DNA of 21,043 bases, from contig NW_003135666.1 of NCBI RefSeq assembly GCF_000003605.2, positions 1 through 21,043 on the forward strand. The letters run 5' to 3'. Each line of letters begins with the position of its first letter. Within the stretch, counting starts at the first letter, position 1. The stretch is from Saccoglossus kowalevskii. Lineage: Eukaryota; Hemichordata; Enteropneusta; Harrimaniidae. Positions 1 to 11,145 of the stretch are shown here, piece by piece. Below the pieces are notes generated by a model. It made no database searches. It worked only from the letters and a program-made list of their open reading frames with translations, and was not told the DNA's origin. Made by a program: the position numbers and the translations under genes.

Positions 1-672
1 TCATCTCTCCTCCCTATATATTTCCACACCTTGAGAGCTATATCCCACTCTCTCCTACCTATATATTTCCACACCTTCAGAGCTATATCCCACTCTCTTC
101 TACCTATATATTTCCACAACTTCAAAGCTATATCCCATTCTCTCCTACCTATATATTTCCACACCTTCAAAGCTATATCCCACTCTCCTACCTATATATT
201 TCCACACCTTCAAAGCTATATCCCACTCTCTCCTACCTATATATTTCCACACTTTCAAAGCTACATCCCACTCACTCCTACCGATATATTTCCACACCTT
301 CAAAGCTATATACCACTCTCTCCTGCCTATATATTTCCACACCGTCAGAGCTATATCCCACCCTCTCCTACCTATATATTTCCACACCTTCAGATCTATA
401 TCCCACTCACCCCTCCCTATATATTTCCACACCTTGAGAGCTATATCCCACTCTCTCCTACCTATATATTTCCACACCTTCAGAGCTATATCCCACTCTC
501 TCCTACCTATATATTTCCACACCTTGAGAGCTATATCCCACTCTCTCCTACCTATATATTTCCACACCTTGAGAGCTATATCCCACTCTCTCCTACCTAT
601 ATATTTCCACACCTTCAGGGCTATATCCCACATTCTTCTACCTATATGTTTCCACACCTTCAGATCTATATT
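1..672. repeat. HOR copy 0, right-hand part only (about 15 monomers)
   Basis: This is the tail of a higher-order copy whose start lies outside the window. It carries the 2-bp-short monomer (CACTCTCCTACC, 179-192), then monomers ending CAAAG, a CCGTCAGAG monomer near 343, and a group ending GAGAG, CAGAG, GAGAG, GAGAG. Compared with the matching part of the next copy it lacks one monomer, the one ending AACTTCAAAG followed by CCCACTTTC. That is why the two copies are 1,732 bp apart before this point and 1,777 bp apart after it. Confidence 0.8.
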
Positions 673-2449
673 CCACTATCACCTACCTATATATTTCCAC
701 ACCTTCGGGTTTATATCCCACTCACTCCTACCTATATATTTCCACACCTTCAGGGCTATATCCCACTCTCTCCTACCTTTATATTTCCACACCTTCAGGG
801 CTATATCCCACTCTCCCCTACCTATATATTGCCACACATTCAGAGCTATATCCCACCCTATCCTACCTATATATTTCCACACCGTCAGAGCTATATCCCA
901 CCCTCTACTACCTATATATTTCCACACCTTCAGATCTATACCCCACTCACTCCTACCTATATATTTCCACACCTTCAGATCTATATCCCACTCTCTCCTA
1001 CCCACGTATTTCCACACCTTCATATTCATATCCCACTCTCTCCTACCTATATATTTCCACACCTTCAGGGCTATATCCCACTCTCTCCTACCTTTATATT
1101 TCCAGACCTTCAGGGCTATATCCCACTCTCTCCTACCTATATATTTTTCACACCTTAAGAGATATATCCCATCCCATCCTGCCTATATATTTCCACACCT
1201 TCAGCCCTATATCCCATCCTCTCCTAACTATATATTTCCACACCTTCAAAGCTATATCCCACTCTCTCCTACCTATATATTTTCACACCTTCAAAGCTAT
1301 ATCCCACCCTCTCCTACCTATATATTTCCACACCTTCATATCCATATCCCACTCTCTCCAACCTATATATTTTCACACCTTCAGATCTATATATTCCACA
1401 CCTTCAGGATTATATCTCACTCTCTCCTACCTATATATTTCCACACCTTCAGGGCTATATCCCACTCTCTCCTACCTTTAAATTTCCACACCTTCAGGGC
1501 TATATCCCACTCTCTCCTACCCATGTATTTCGACACCTTCAGAGCTATATCCCACTCTCTCCTACCTATATATTTCCACACCTTCAGGGCTATATCCCAC
1601 TCGCTCCTACCTTTATATTTCCAGACCTTCAGGGCTATATCCCACTCTCTCCTACCTATATATTTCCACACCTTCAAAGCTATATCCCACTCTCTCCTAC
1701 CTGTATATTTCCACACCTTCATATCTATATCCCACTCTCTCCTCCCTATATATTTCCACACCTTGAGAGCTATATCCCACTCTCTCCTACCTATATATTT
1801 CCACATCTTCAGAGCTATATCCCACTCTCTTCTACCTATATATTTCCACAACTTCAAAGCTATATCCCATTCTCTCCTACCTATATATTTCCACACCTTC
1901 AAAGCTATATCCCACTCTCCTACCTATATATTTTCACACCTTCAAAGCTATATCCCACTCTCTCCTACCTATATATTTCCACACTTTCAAAGCTACATCC
2001 CACTCACTCCTACCGATATATTTCCACACCTTCAAAGCTATATACCACTCTCTCCTGCCTATATATTTCCACACCGTCAGAGCTATATCCCACCCTCTCC
2101 TACCTATATATTTCCACACCTTCAGATCTATATCCCACTCACTCCTCCCTATATATTTCCACACCTTGAGAGCTATATCCCACTCTCTCCTACCTATATA
2201 TTTCCACACCTTCAGAGCTATATCCCACTCTCTCCTACCTATATATTTCCACACCTTGAGAGCTATATCCCACTCTCTCCTACCTATATATTTCCACACC
2301 TTGAGAGCTATATCCCACTCTCTCCTACCTATATATTTCCACAACTTCAAAGCTATATCCCACTTTCTTCTACCTATATATTTCCACACCTTCAGGGCTA
2401 TATCCCACATTCTTCTACCTATATGTTTCCACACCTTCAGATCTATATT
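673..2449. repeat. HOR copy 1, canonical 40-mer (1,777 bp)
   Basis: The copy runs from one CCACTATCA landmark to the next. Its length is 40 x 45 minus 23, and the 23 is explained by a 22-bp deletion (truncated monomer at 1382), a 2-bp deletion (1911-1924) and one extra T in the T-run near 1146. It also carries CACGTATT at 1003 and CATGTATT followed by CGACACC at 1522. It is closely matched along its full length by 13685-15459, and its second half by 7321-8248. I use it as the reference order of monomer types. Confidence 0.85.
1382..1404. repeat. Truncated 23-bp monomer (HOR copy 1)
   Basis: A monomer of 23 bp instead of 45. It reads CAGATCTATATATTCCACACC, so the stretch from CCCAC to just after the second CTATAT is gone. 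This is what a loss between the two CTATAT motifs of one monomer would give, plus one missing T. It shifts the forward reading frame, because 22 is not divisible by three. Confidence 0.9.
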
Positions 2450-3908
2450 CCACTATCAACTACCTATATATTTCCACACCTTCGGGTTTATATCCCACTC
2501 ACTCCTACCTATATATTTCCACACCTTCAGGGCGATATCCCACTCTCTCCTACCTTTATATTTCCACACCTTCAGAGCTATATCCCACTCTCCCCTACCT
2601 ATATATTGCCACACATTCAGAGCTATATCCCACCCTCTCCTACCTATATATTTCCACACCGTCAGAGCTATATCCCACCCTCTACTACCTATATATTTCC
2701 ACACCTTCAGATCTATACCCCACTCACTCCTACCTATATATTTCCACACCTTCAGATCTATATCCCACTCTCTCCTACCCACGTATTTCCACACCTTCAT
2801 ATTCATATCCCACTCTCTCCTACCTATATATTTCCACACCTTCAGGGCTATATCCCACTCTCTCCTACCTTTATATTTCCAGACCTTCAGGGCTATATCC
2901 CACTCTCTCCTACCTATATATTTTCACACCTTAAGAGATATATCCCATCCCATCCTGCCTATATATTTCCACACCTTCAGCCCTATATCCCATCCTCTCC
3001 TACCTATATATTTCCACACCTTCAAAGCTATATCCCACTCCTACCTATATATTTTCACACCTTCAAAGCTATATCCCACCCTCTCCTACCTATATATTTC
3101 CACACCTTCATATCCATATCCCACTCTCTCCAACCTATATATTTCCACACCTTCAGATCTATATATTCCACACCTTCAGGATTATATCTCACTCTCTCCT
3201 ACCTATATATTTCCACACCTTCAGGGATATATCCCACTCTCTCCTACCTTTAAATTTCCACACCTTCAGGGCTATATCCCACTCTCTCCTACCTATATAT
3301 TGCCACACCTTCAGAGCTATATCCCACCCTCTCCTACCTTTATATTTCCACACCTTCAAAGCTATTTCCCACTCTCTCCTACATTTATATTTCCACACCT
3401 TCAGCCCTATATCCCACTCTCTGCTACCTATATATTTTCACACCTTAAGAGATATATCCCATCCTCTCCTACCTATATATTTCCACACCTTCAGCCCTAT
3501 ATCCCATCCTCTCCAACCTATATATTTCCACACCTTCAAAGCTATATCCCACTCTCTCCTACCTATATATTTTCACACCTTCAAAGCTATATCCCACCCT
3601 CTCCTACCTATATATTTCCACACCTTCATATCTATATCCCACTCTCTCCTCCCTATATATTTCCACACCTTGAGAGCTATATCCCACTCTCTCCTACCTA
3701 TATATTTCCACACCTTGAGAGCTATATCCCACTCTCTCTTACCTATATATTTCCACACCTTGAGAGCTATATCCCACTCTCTCCTACCTATATATTTCCA
3801 CAACTTCAAAGCTATATCCCACTTTCTTCTACCTATATAATTCCACACCTTCAGGGCTATATCCCACTTTCTTCTACCTATATGTTTCCACACCTTCAGA
3901 TCTATATT
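2450..3908. repeat. HOR copy 2, contracted 33-mer (1,459 bp)
   Basis: Its length is 33 x 45 minus 26, explained by the 22-bp truncated monomer at 3154 and a 4-bp deletion near 3035 (CCCACTCCTACC). The first part follows the canonical order and includes CACGTATT at 2780. After the truncated monomer it passes through monomers with CTTTAAATTTCC and CATTTATATTTCC and goes directly into the GAGAG group near 3670. The block with the 2-bp-short monomer is missing, so the contraction removed a run of whole monomers. Confidence 0.8.
3154..3176. repeat. Truncated 23-bp monomer (HOR copy 2)
   Basis: Same 23-bp form as at 1382, 1,772 bp downstream, and followed by the same CAGGATTATATCTC monomer. The spacing is 5 bp less than the landmark spacing of 1,777 because of a 4-bp deletion near 3035 here and the extra T in copy 1. 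Confidence 0.9.
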
Positions 3909-5078
3909 CCACTATCACCTACCTATATATTTCCACACCTTCGGGGTTATATCCCACTCACTCCTACCTATATATTTCCACACCTTCAAAGCTATATCCC
4001 ACTCTCTCCTACCTTTATATTTCCACACCTTCAAAGCAATTTCCCACTCTCTCCTACATTTATATTTCCACACCTTCAGCCCTATATCCCACTCTCTGCT
4101 ACCTATATATTTTCACACATTAAGAGATATATCCCATCCTCTCCTGCCTATATATTTCCACACCTTCAGCCCTATATCCCATCTTCTCCTACCTATATAT
4201 TTTCACACCTTCAAAGCTATATCCCACTCTCTCCTACCTATATATTTCCACACCGTCAGATCTATATCCCACTCTCTCCTACCTGTATATTTTCACACCT
4301 TCAAAGCTATATCCCACCCTCTCCTACCTATATATTTCCACACCTTCATATCTATATCCCACTCTCTCCTCCCTATATATTTCCACACCTTGAGAGCTAT
4401 ATCCCACTCTCTCCTACCAATATATTTCCACACCTTCAGAGCTATATCCCACTCTCTCCTACCTAAATATTTCCACAACTTCAAAGCTATATCCCATTCT
4501 CTCCTACCTATATATTTCCACACCTTCAAAGCTATATCCCACTCTCCTACCTATATATTTTCACACCTTCAAAGCTATATCCCACTCTCTCCTACCTATA
4601 TATTTCCACACTTTCAAAAGCTACATCCCACTCACTCCTACCTTTATATTTCCACACCTTCAAAGCTATATACCACTCTCTCCTGCCTATATATTTCCAC
4701 ACCGTCAGAGCTATATCCCACCCTCTCCTACCTATATATTTCCACACCTTCAGATCTATATCCCACTCACTCCTCCCTATATATTTCCACACCTTGAGAG
4801 CTATATCCCACTCTCTCCTACCTATATATTTCCACACCTTCAGAGCTATATCCCACTCTCTCCTACCTATATATTTCCACACCTTGAGAGCTATATCCCA
4901 CTCTCTCCTACCTATATATTTCCACACCTTGAGAGCTATATCCCACTCTCTCCTACCTATATATTTCCACAACTTCAAAGCTATATCCCACTTTCTTCTA
5001 CCTATATATTTCCACACCTTCAGGGCTATATCCCATCATTCTTCTACCTATATGTTTCCACACCTTCAGATCTATATT
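3909..5078. repeat. HOR copy 3, contracted 26-mer (1,170 bp)
   Basis: It is exactly 26 x 45. A 2-bp loss at 4538-4551 is balanced by two single-base gains, CTTTCAAAAGC near 4615 and CCCATCATTC near 5035. The middle of the canonical copy, including CACGTATT and the truncated monomer, is absent: soon after the landmark the order jumps to monomers with GCAATTTCCC (4036) and CATTTATATT. A recombinant monomer, CCGTCAGATCTATAT followed by CCTGTATATTTTC, lies at 4254. The stretch from about 3995 to 4615 matches 11930-12550 at an offset of 7,935 bp. Confidence 0.8.
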
Positions 5079-6990
5079 CCACTATCACCTACCTATATAT
5101 TTCCACACCTTCGGGTTTATATCCCACTCACTCCTACCTATATATTTCCACACCTTCAGGGCTATATCCCACTCTCTCCTACCTTTATATTTCCACACCT
5201 TCAGGGCTATATCCCACTCTCCCCTACCTATATATTGCCACACATTCAGAGCTATATCCCACCCTCTCCTACCTATATATTTCCACACCGTCAGAGCTAT
5301 ATCCCACCCTCTACTACCTATATATTTCCACACCTTCAGATCTATACCCCACTCACTCCTACCTATATATTTCCACACCTTCAGATCTATATCCCACTCT
5401 CTCCTACCCACGTATTTCCACACCTTCATATTCATATCCCACTCTCAGCTACCTATATATTTCCACACCTTCAGGGCTATATCCCACTCTCTCCTACCTT
5501 TATATTTCCAGACCTTCAGGGCTATATCCCACTCTCTCCTACCTATATATTTTCACACCTTAAGAGATATATCCCATCCCATCTTGCCTATATATTTCCA
5601 CACCTTCAGCCCTATATCCCATCCTCTCCTACCTATATATTTCCACACCTTCAAAGCTATATCCCACTCTCTCCTACCTATATATTTTCACACCTTCAAA
5701 GCTATATCCCACCCTCTCCTACCTATATATTTCCACACCTTCATATCCATATCCCACTCTCTCCAACCTATATATTTCCACACCTTCAGATCTATATATT
5801 CCACACCTTCAGGATTATATCTCACTCTCTCCTACCTATATATTTCCACACCTTCAGGGCTATATCCCACTCTCTCCTACCTTTAAATTTCCACACCTTC
5901 AGGGCTATATCCCACTCTCTCCTACCTATATATTGCCACACCTTCAGAGCTATATCCCACCCTCTCCTACCTTTATATTTCCACACCTTCAAAGCTATTT
6001 CCCACTCTCTCCTACATTTATATTTCCACACCTTCAGCCCTATATCCCACTCTCTGCTACCTATATATTTTCACACCTTAAGAGATATATCCCATCCTAT
6101 CCTGCCTATATATTTCCACACCTTCAGCCCTATATCCCAACCTCTCCAACCTATATATTTCCACACCTTCAAAGCTATATCACACTCTCTCCTACCTATA
6201 TATTTTCACACCTTCAAAGCTATATCCCACCCTCTCCTACCTATATATTTCCACACCTTCATATCTATATCCCACTCTCTCCTCCCTATATATTTCCACA
6301 CCTTGAGAGCTATATCCCATTCTCTCCTACCTATATATTTCCACACCTTCAGAGCTATATCCCACTCTCTCCTACCTATATATTTCCACAACTTCAAAGC
6401 TATATCCCATTCTCTGCTACCTATATATTTCATACCTTCAAAGCTATATCCCACTCTCTCCTACCTATATATTTTCACACCTTCAAAGCTATATCCCACT
6501 CTCTCCTACCTATATATTTCCACACTTTCAAAGCTACATCCCACTCAGTCCTACCTATATATTTCCACACCTTCAAAGCTATATACCACTCTCTCCTGCC
6601 TGTATATTTCCACACCGTCAGAGCTATATCCCACCCTCTCCTACCTATATATTTCCACACCTTCAGATATATATCCCACTCTCTCCTCTCTATATATTTC
6701 CACACCTTGAGAGCTATATCCCACTCTCTCCTACCTATATATTTCCACACCTTCAGAGCTATATCCCACTCTCTCCTACCTATATATTTCCACACCTTGA
6801 GAGCTATATCCCACTCTCTCCTACCTATATATTTCCACTCCTTGAGAGCTATATACCACTCTCTCCTACCTATATATTTCCACAACTTCAAGGCTATATC
6901 CCACTTTCTTCTACCTATATATTTCCACACCTTCAGGGCTATATCCCACTTTCTTCTACCTATATGTTTCCACACCTTCAGATCTATATT
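5079..6990. repeat. HOR copy 4, expanded 43-mer (1,912 bp)
   Basis: Its length is 43 x 45 minus 23, explained by the 22-bp truncated monomer at 5787 and one missing base near 6431 (ATTTCATACC). CACGTATT is at 5409. No 2-bp-short monomer is present: the corresponding monomer near 6450 is full length. Distinctive single-base variants near 6834-6900 (TTTCCACTCCTTGAG, then CTATATACCAC and CTTCAAGGC) recur at 20925-20990, linking this copy to the right end of the window at an offset of 14,091 bp. Confidence 0.8.
5787..5809. repeat. Truncated 23-bp monomer (HOR copy 4)
   Basis: Same 22-bp loss, again preceded by a monomer with CTCTCCAACC and followed by CAGGATTATATCTC, so it is inherited by copying and not a new event. 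Confidence 0.9.
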
Positions 6991-8248
6991 CCACTATCAC
7001 CTACCTACATATTTCCACACCTTCGGGGTTATATCCCACTCACTCCTACCTATATATTTCCACACCTTCAGGGCTATATCCCACTCTCTCCTACCTTTAT
7101 ATTTCCACACGTTCAGGGCTATATCCCACTCTCTCCTACCTATATATTGCCAGACATTCAGATCTATATCCCACCCTCTCCTACCTATATATTTCCACAC
7201 CGTCAGAGCTATAACCCACCCTCTCCTACCTATATATTTCCACACCTTCAGATCTATACCCCACTCTCTCCTACCTATATATTTCCACACCTTCAGATCT
7301 ATATCCCACTCTCTCCTACCCATGTATTTCGACACCTTCATATCTATATCCCACTCTCTCCTACCTATATATTTCCACACCTTCAGGGCTATATCCCACT
7401 CGCTCCTACCTTTATATTTCCAGACCTTCAGGGCTATATCCCACTCTCTCCTACCTATATATTTCCACACCTTCAAAGCTATATCCCACTCTCTCCTACC
7501 TGTATATTTCCACACCTTCATATCTATATCCCACTCTCTCCTCCCTATATATTTCCACACCTTGAGAGCTATATCCCACTCTCTCCTACCTATATATTTC
7601 CACACCTTCAGAGCTATATCCCACTCTCTTCTACCTATATATTTCCACAACTTCAAAGCTATATCCCATTCTCTCCTACCTATATATTTCCACACCTTCA
7701 AAGCTATATCCCACTCTCCTACCTATATATTTTCACACCTTCAAAGCTATATCCCACTCTCTCCTACCTATATATTTCCACACTTTCAAAGCTACATCCC
7801 ACTCACTCCTACCGATATATTTCCACACCTTCAAAGCTATATACCACTCTCTCCTGCCTATATATTTCCACACCGTCAGAGCTATATCCCACCCTCTCCT
7901 ACCTATATATTTCCACACCTTCAGATCTATATCCCACTCACTCCTCCCTATATATTTCCACACCTTGAGAGCTATATCCCACTCTCTCCTACCTATATAT
8001 TTCCACACCTTCAGAGCTATATCCCACTCTCTCCTACCTATATATTTCCACACCTTGAGAGCTATATCCCACTCTCTCCTACCTATATATTTCCACACCT
8101 TGAGAGCTTTATCCCACTCTCTCCTACCTATATATTTCCACAACTTCAAAGCTATATCCCACTTTCTTCTACCTATATATTTCCACACCTTCAGGGCTAT
8201 ATCCCACATTCTTCTACCTATATGTTTCCACACCTTCAGATCTATATT
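6991..8248. repeat. HOR copy 5, contracted 28-mer (1,258 bp)
   Basis: Its length is 28 x 45 minus 2, the 2 being the short monomer at 7710-7723. There is no truncated 23-bp monomer. CATGTATT with the rare CGACACC variant lies at 7321, exactly 5,799 bp after the same pair at 1522, and from there the sequence closely follows HOR copy 1 and the start of copy 2 at that constant offset. Confidence 0.8.
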
Positions 8249-9370
8249 CCACTATCAACTACCTATATATTTCCACACCTTCGGGTTTATATCCCACTCA
8301 CTCCTACCTATATATTTCCACACCTTCAGGGCGATATCCCACTCTCTCCTACCTTTATATTTCCACACCTTCAGAGCTATATCCCACTCTCCCCTACCTA
8401 TATATTGCCACACATTCAGAGCTATATCCCACCCTCTCCTACCTATATATTTCCACACCGTCAGAGCTATATCCCACCCTCTACTACCTATATATTTCCA
8501 CACCTTCAGATCTATACCCCACTCACTCCTACCTATATATTTCCACACCTTCAGATCTATATCCCACTCTCTCCTACCCACGTATTTCCACACCTTCATA
8601 TTCATATCCCACTCTCTCCTACCTATATATTTCCACACCTTCAGGGCTATATCCCACTCTCTCCTACCTTTATATTTCCAGACCTTCAGGGCTATATCCC
8701 ACTCTCTCCTACCTATATATTTTCACACCTTCATATTCATATCCCACTCTCTCCTACCTATATATTTCCACACCTTCAGGGCTATATCCCACTCTCTCCT
8801 ACCTTTATATTTCCAGACCTTCAGGGCTATATCCCACTCTCTCCTACCTATATATTTCCACACTTTCAAAGCTACATCCCACTCACTCCTACCTATATAT
8901 TTCCACACCTTCAAAGCTATATACCACTCTCTCCTGCCTATATATTTCCACACCGTCAGAGCTATATCCCACCCTCTCCTACCTATATATTTCCACACCT
9001 TCAGATATATATCCCACTCTCTCCTCCCTATATATTTCCACACTTGAGAGCTATATCCCACTCTCTCCTACTATATATTTCACACCTTGAGAGCTATATC
9101 CCACTCTCTCCTACCTATATATTTCCACACCTTCAGAGCTATATCCCACTCTCTCCTACCTATATATTTCCACACCTTGAGAGCTATATCCCACTCTCTC
9201 CTACCTATATATTTCCACACCTTGAGAGCTATATCCCACTCTCTCCTACCTATATATTTCCACAACTTCAAAGCTATATCCCACATTCTTCTACCTATAT
9301 ATTTCCACACCTTCAGGGCTATATCCCACTTTCTTCTACCTATATATTTCCACACCTTCAGATCTATATT
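8249..9370. repeat. HOR copy 6, contracted 25-mer (1,122 bp)
   Basis: This is the shortest interval, 25 x 45 minus 3. The missing bases lie near 9044 (CACACTTGAG, one base) and 9070-9082 (CCTACTATATATTTCACACC, two bases). It holds CACGTATT at 8579 and a 135-bp tandem duplication at 8597-8866. The region with the truncated monomer and the 2-bp-short monomer is deleted, so a canonical start is joined almost directly to the GAGAG group. Confidence 0.8.
8597..8866. repeat. 135-bp (3-monomer) tandem duplication
   Basis: Three monomers, beginning with CATATTCATATCCC and including a CTTTATATTTCCAGACC monomer, occur at 8597-8731 and again at 8732-8866. CATATTCAT is otherwise found once per canonical copy. 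The spacing is exactly 3 x 45. Confidence 0.85.
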
Positions 9371-11145
9371 CCACTATCACCTACCTATATATTTCCACAC
9401 CTTCGGGGTTATATCCCACTCACTCCTACCTATATATTTCCACACCTTCAGGGCTATATCCCACTCTCTCCTACCTTTATATTTCCACACCTTCAGGGCT
9501 ATATCCCACTCTCTCCTACCTATATATTGCCACACATTCAGAGCTATATCCCACCCTCTCCTACCTATATATTTCCACACCGTCAGATCTATATCCCACC
9601 CTCTCCTACCTATATATTTCACACCTTCAGATCTATATCCCACTCTCTCCTACCCATGTATTTCCACACCTTCATATCTATATCCCACTCTCTCCTACCT
9701 ATATATTTCCACACCTTCAGGGCTATATCCCACTCTCTCCTACCTTTATATTTCCAGACCTTCAGGGCTATATCCCACTCTCTCCTACCTATATATTTTC
9801 ACACCTTAAGAGATATATCCCATCCTATCCTGCCTATATATTTCCACACCTTCAGCCCTATATCCCATCCTCTCCTACCTATATATTTCCACACCTTCAA
9901 AGCTATATCCCACTCCTCCTACCTATATATTTTCACACCTTCAAAGCTATATCCCACCCTCTCCTACCTATATATTTCCACACCTTCATATCTATATCCC
10001 ACTCTCTCCAACCTATATATTTCCACACCTTCAGATCTATATATTCCACACCTTCAGGATTATATCACACTCTCTCCTACCTATATATTTCCACACCTTC
10101 AGGGCTATATCCCACTCTCTCCTACCTTTAAATTTCCACACCTTCAGGGCTATATCCCACTCTCTCCTACCTATATATTGCCACACCTTCAGAGCTATAT
10201 CCCACCCTCTCCTACCTTTATATTTCCACACCTTCAAAGCTATTTCCCACTCCTCTCTACATTTATATTTCCACACCTTCAGCCCTATTATCCCACTCTC
10301 TGCTACCTATACATTTTCACACCTTAAGAGATATATCCCATCCTATCCTGCCTATATATTTCCACACCTTCAGCCCTATATCCCATCCTCTCCTACCTAT
10401 ATATTTCCACACCTTCAAAGCTATATCCCACTCTCTCCTACCTATATATTTTCACACCTTCAAAGCTATATCCCACCCTCTCCTACCTATATTTTTCCAC
10501 ACCTTCATATCTATATCCCACTCTCTCCTCCCAATATATTTCCACAACTTCAAAGCTATATCCCATTCTCTCCTACCTATATATTTCCACACCTTCAAAG
10601 CAATAATCCTCTCTCTTACCTATATATTTTCACACCTTCAAAGCTATATCCCACTCTCTCCTACCTATATATTTCCACACTTTCAAAGCTACATCCCACT
10701 CACTCCTACCTATATATTTCCACACCTTCAAAGCTATATACAACTCTCTCCTGCCTATATATTTCCACACCTTCAGAGCTATATCCCACTTTCTTCTACC
10801 TATATATTTCCACACATTCAGGGCTATATCCCACTTTCGTCTACCTATATATTTCTACACCTTCAGATCTATATCCCACTCTCTCCTCCCTATATATTTC
10901 CACACCTTGAGAGCTATATCCCACTCTCTCCTACCTATATATTTCCACACCTTCAGAGCTATATCCCACTCTCTCCTACCTATATATTTCCACACCTTGA
11001 GAGCTATATCCCACTCTCTCCTACCTATATATTTCCACAACTTCAAAGCTATATCCCACTTTCTTCTACCTATATATTTCCACACCTTCAGGGATATATC
11101 CCACTTTCTTCTACCTATATGTTTCCACACCTTCAGATCTATATT
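9371..11145. repeat. HOR copy 7, canonical-length 40-mer (1,775 bp)
   Basis: Its length is 40 x 45 minus 25. The visible indels add up: 22 bp in the truncated monomer at 10032, one base near 9620, one near 9915, a gain of one near 10288 (CCCTATTATCCC), and two bases in the CAATAATCCT monomer at 10601. CATGTATT, not CACGTATT, is present at 9655. The CAATAATCCT monomer links this copy to 17977 and 19461. A CCAATATATT monomer at 10531 joins AACTTCAAAG directly, whereas the relatives at 17817 and 19301 have two more monomers in between. Confidence 0.8.
10032..10054. repeat. Truncated 23-bp monomer (HOR copy 7)
   Basis: Same 22-bp loss and same neighbours. The next monomer here reads ATTATATCACAC, a private variant of ATTATATCTCAC or ATTATATCCCAC in other copies. 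Confidence 0.9.

Noticed and set aside
434-3253. Long forward open frames (for example 434-3253, 2166-4466, 5933-10327, 11119-13188, 14774-17890) as genes for repetitive proteins
   Set aside because: All three forward frames of the monomer are open, so long frames arise automatically. Indels of 1, 2, 4 and 22 bp shift the frame often and are tolerated. Frames overlap one another extensively, the start codons are chance ATGs in variant monomers, and no signal peptide, domain or promoter is seen.
6997-7701. Reverse-strand frames with the 15-residue period VWKYIGRREWDIALK as a repeat protein
   Set aside because: This is the one reverse frame without a stop in the consensus. The frames are short (up to 234 codons), broken by every frame-shifting indel, and overlap the open forward frames. 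No codon-position bias is apparent.
10601-10612. CAATAATCC as a polyadenylation signal or gene end
   Set aside because: It is not AATAAA, it is a variant monomer with a 2-bp loss, it recurs at 17977 and 19461, and no gene lies upstream.
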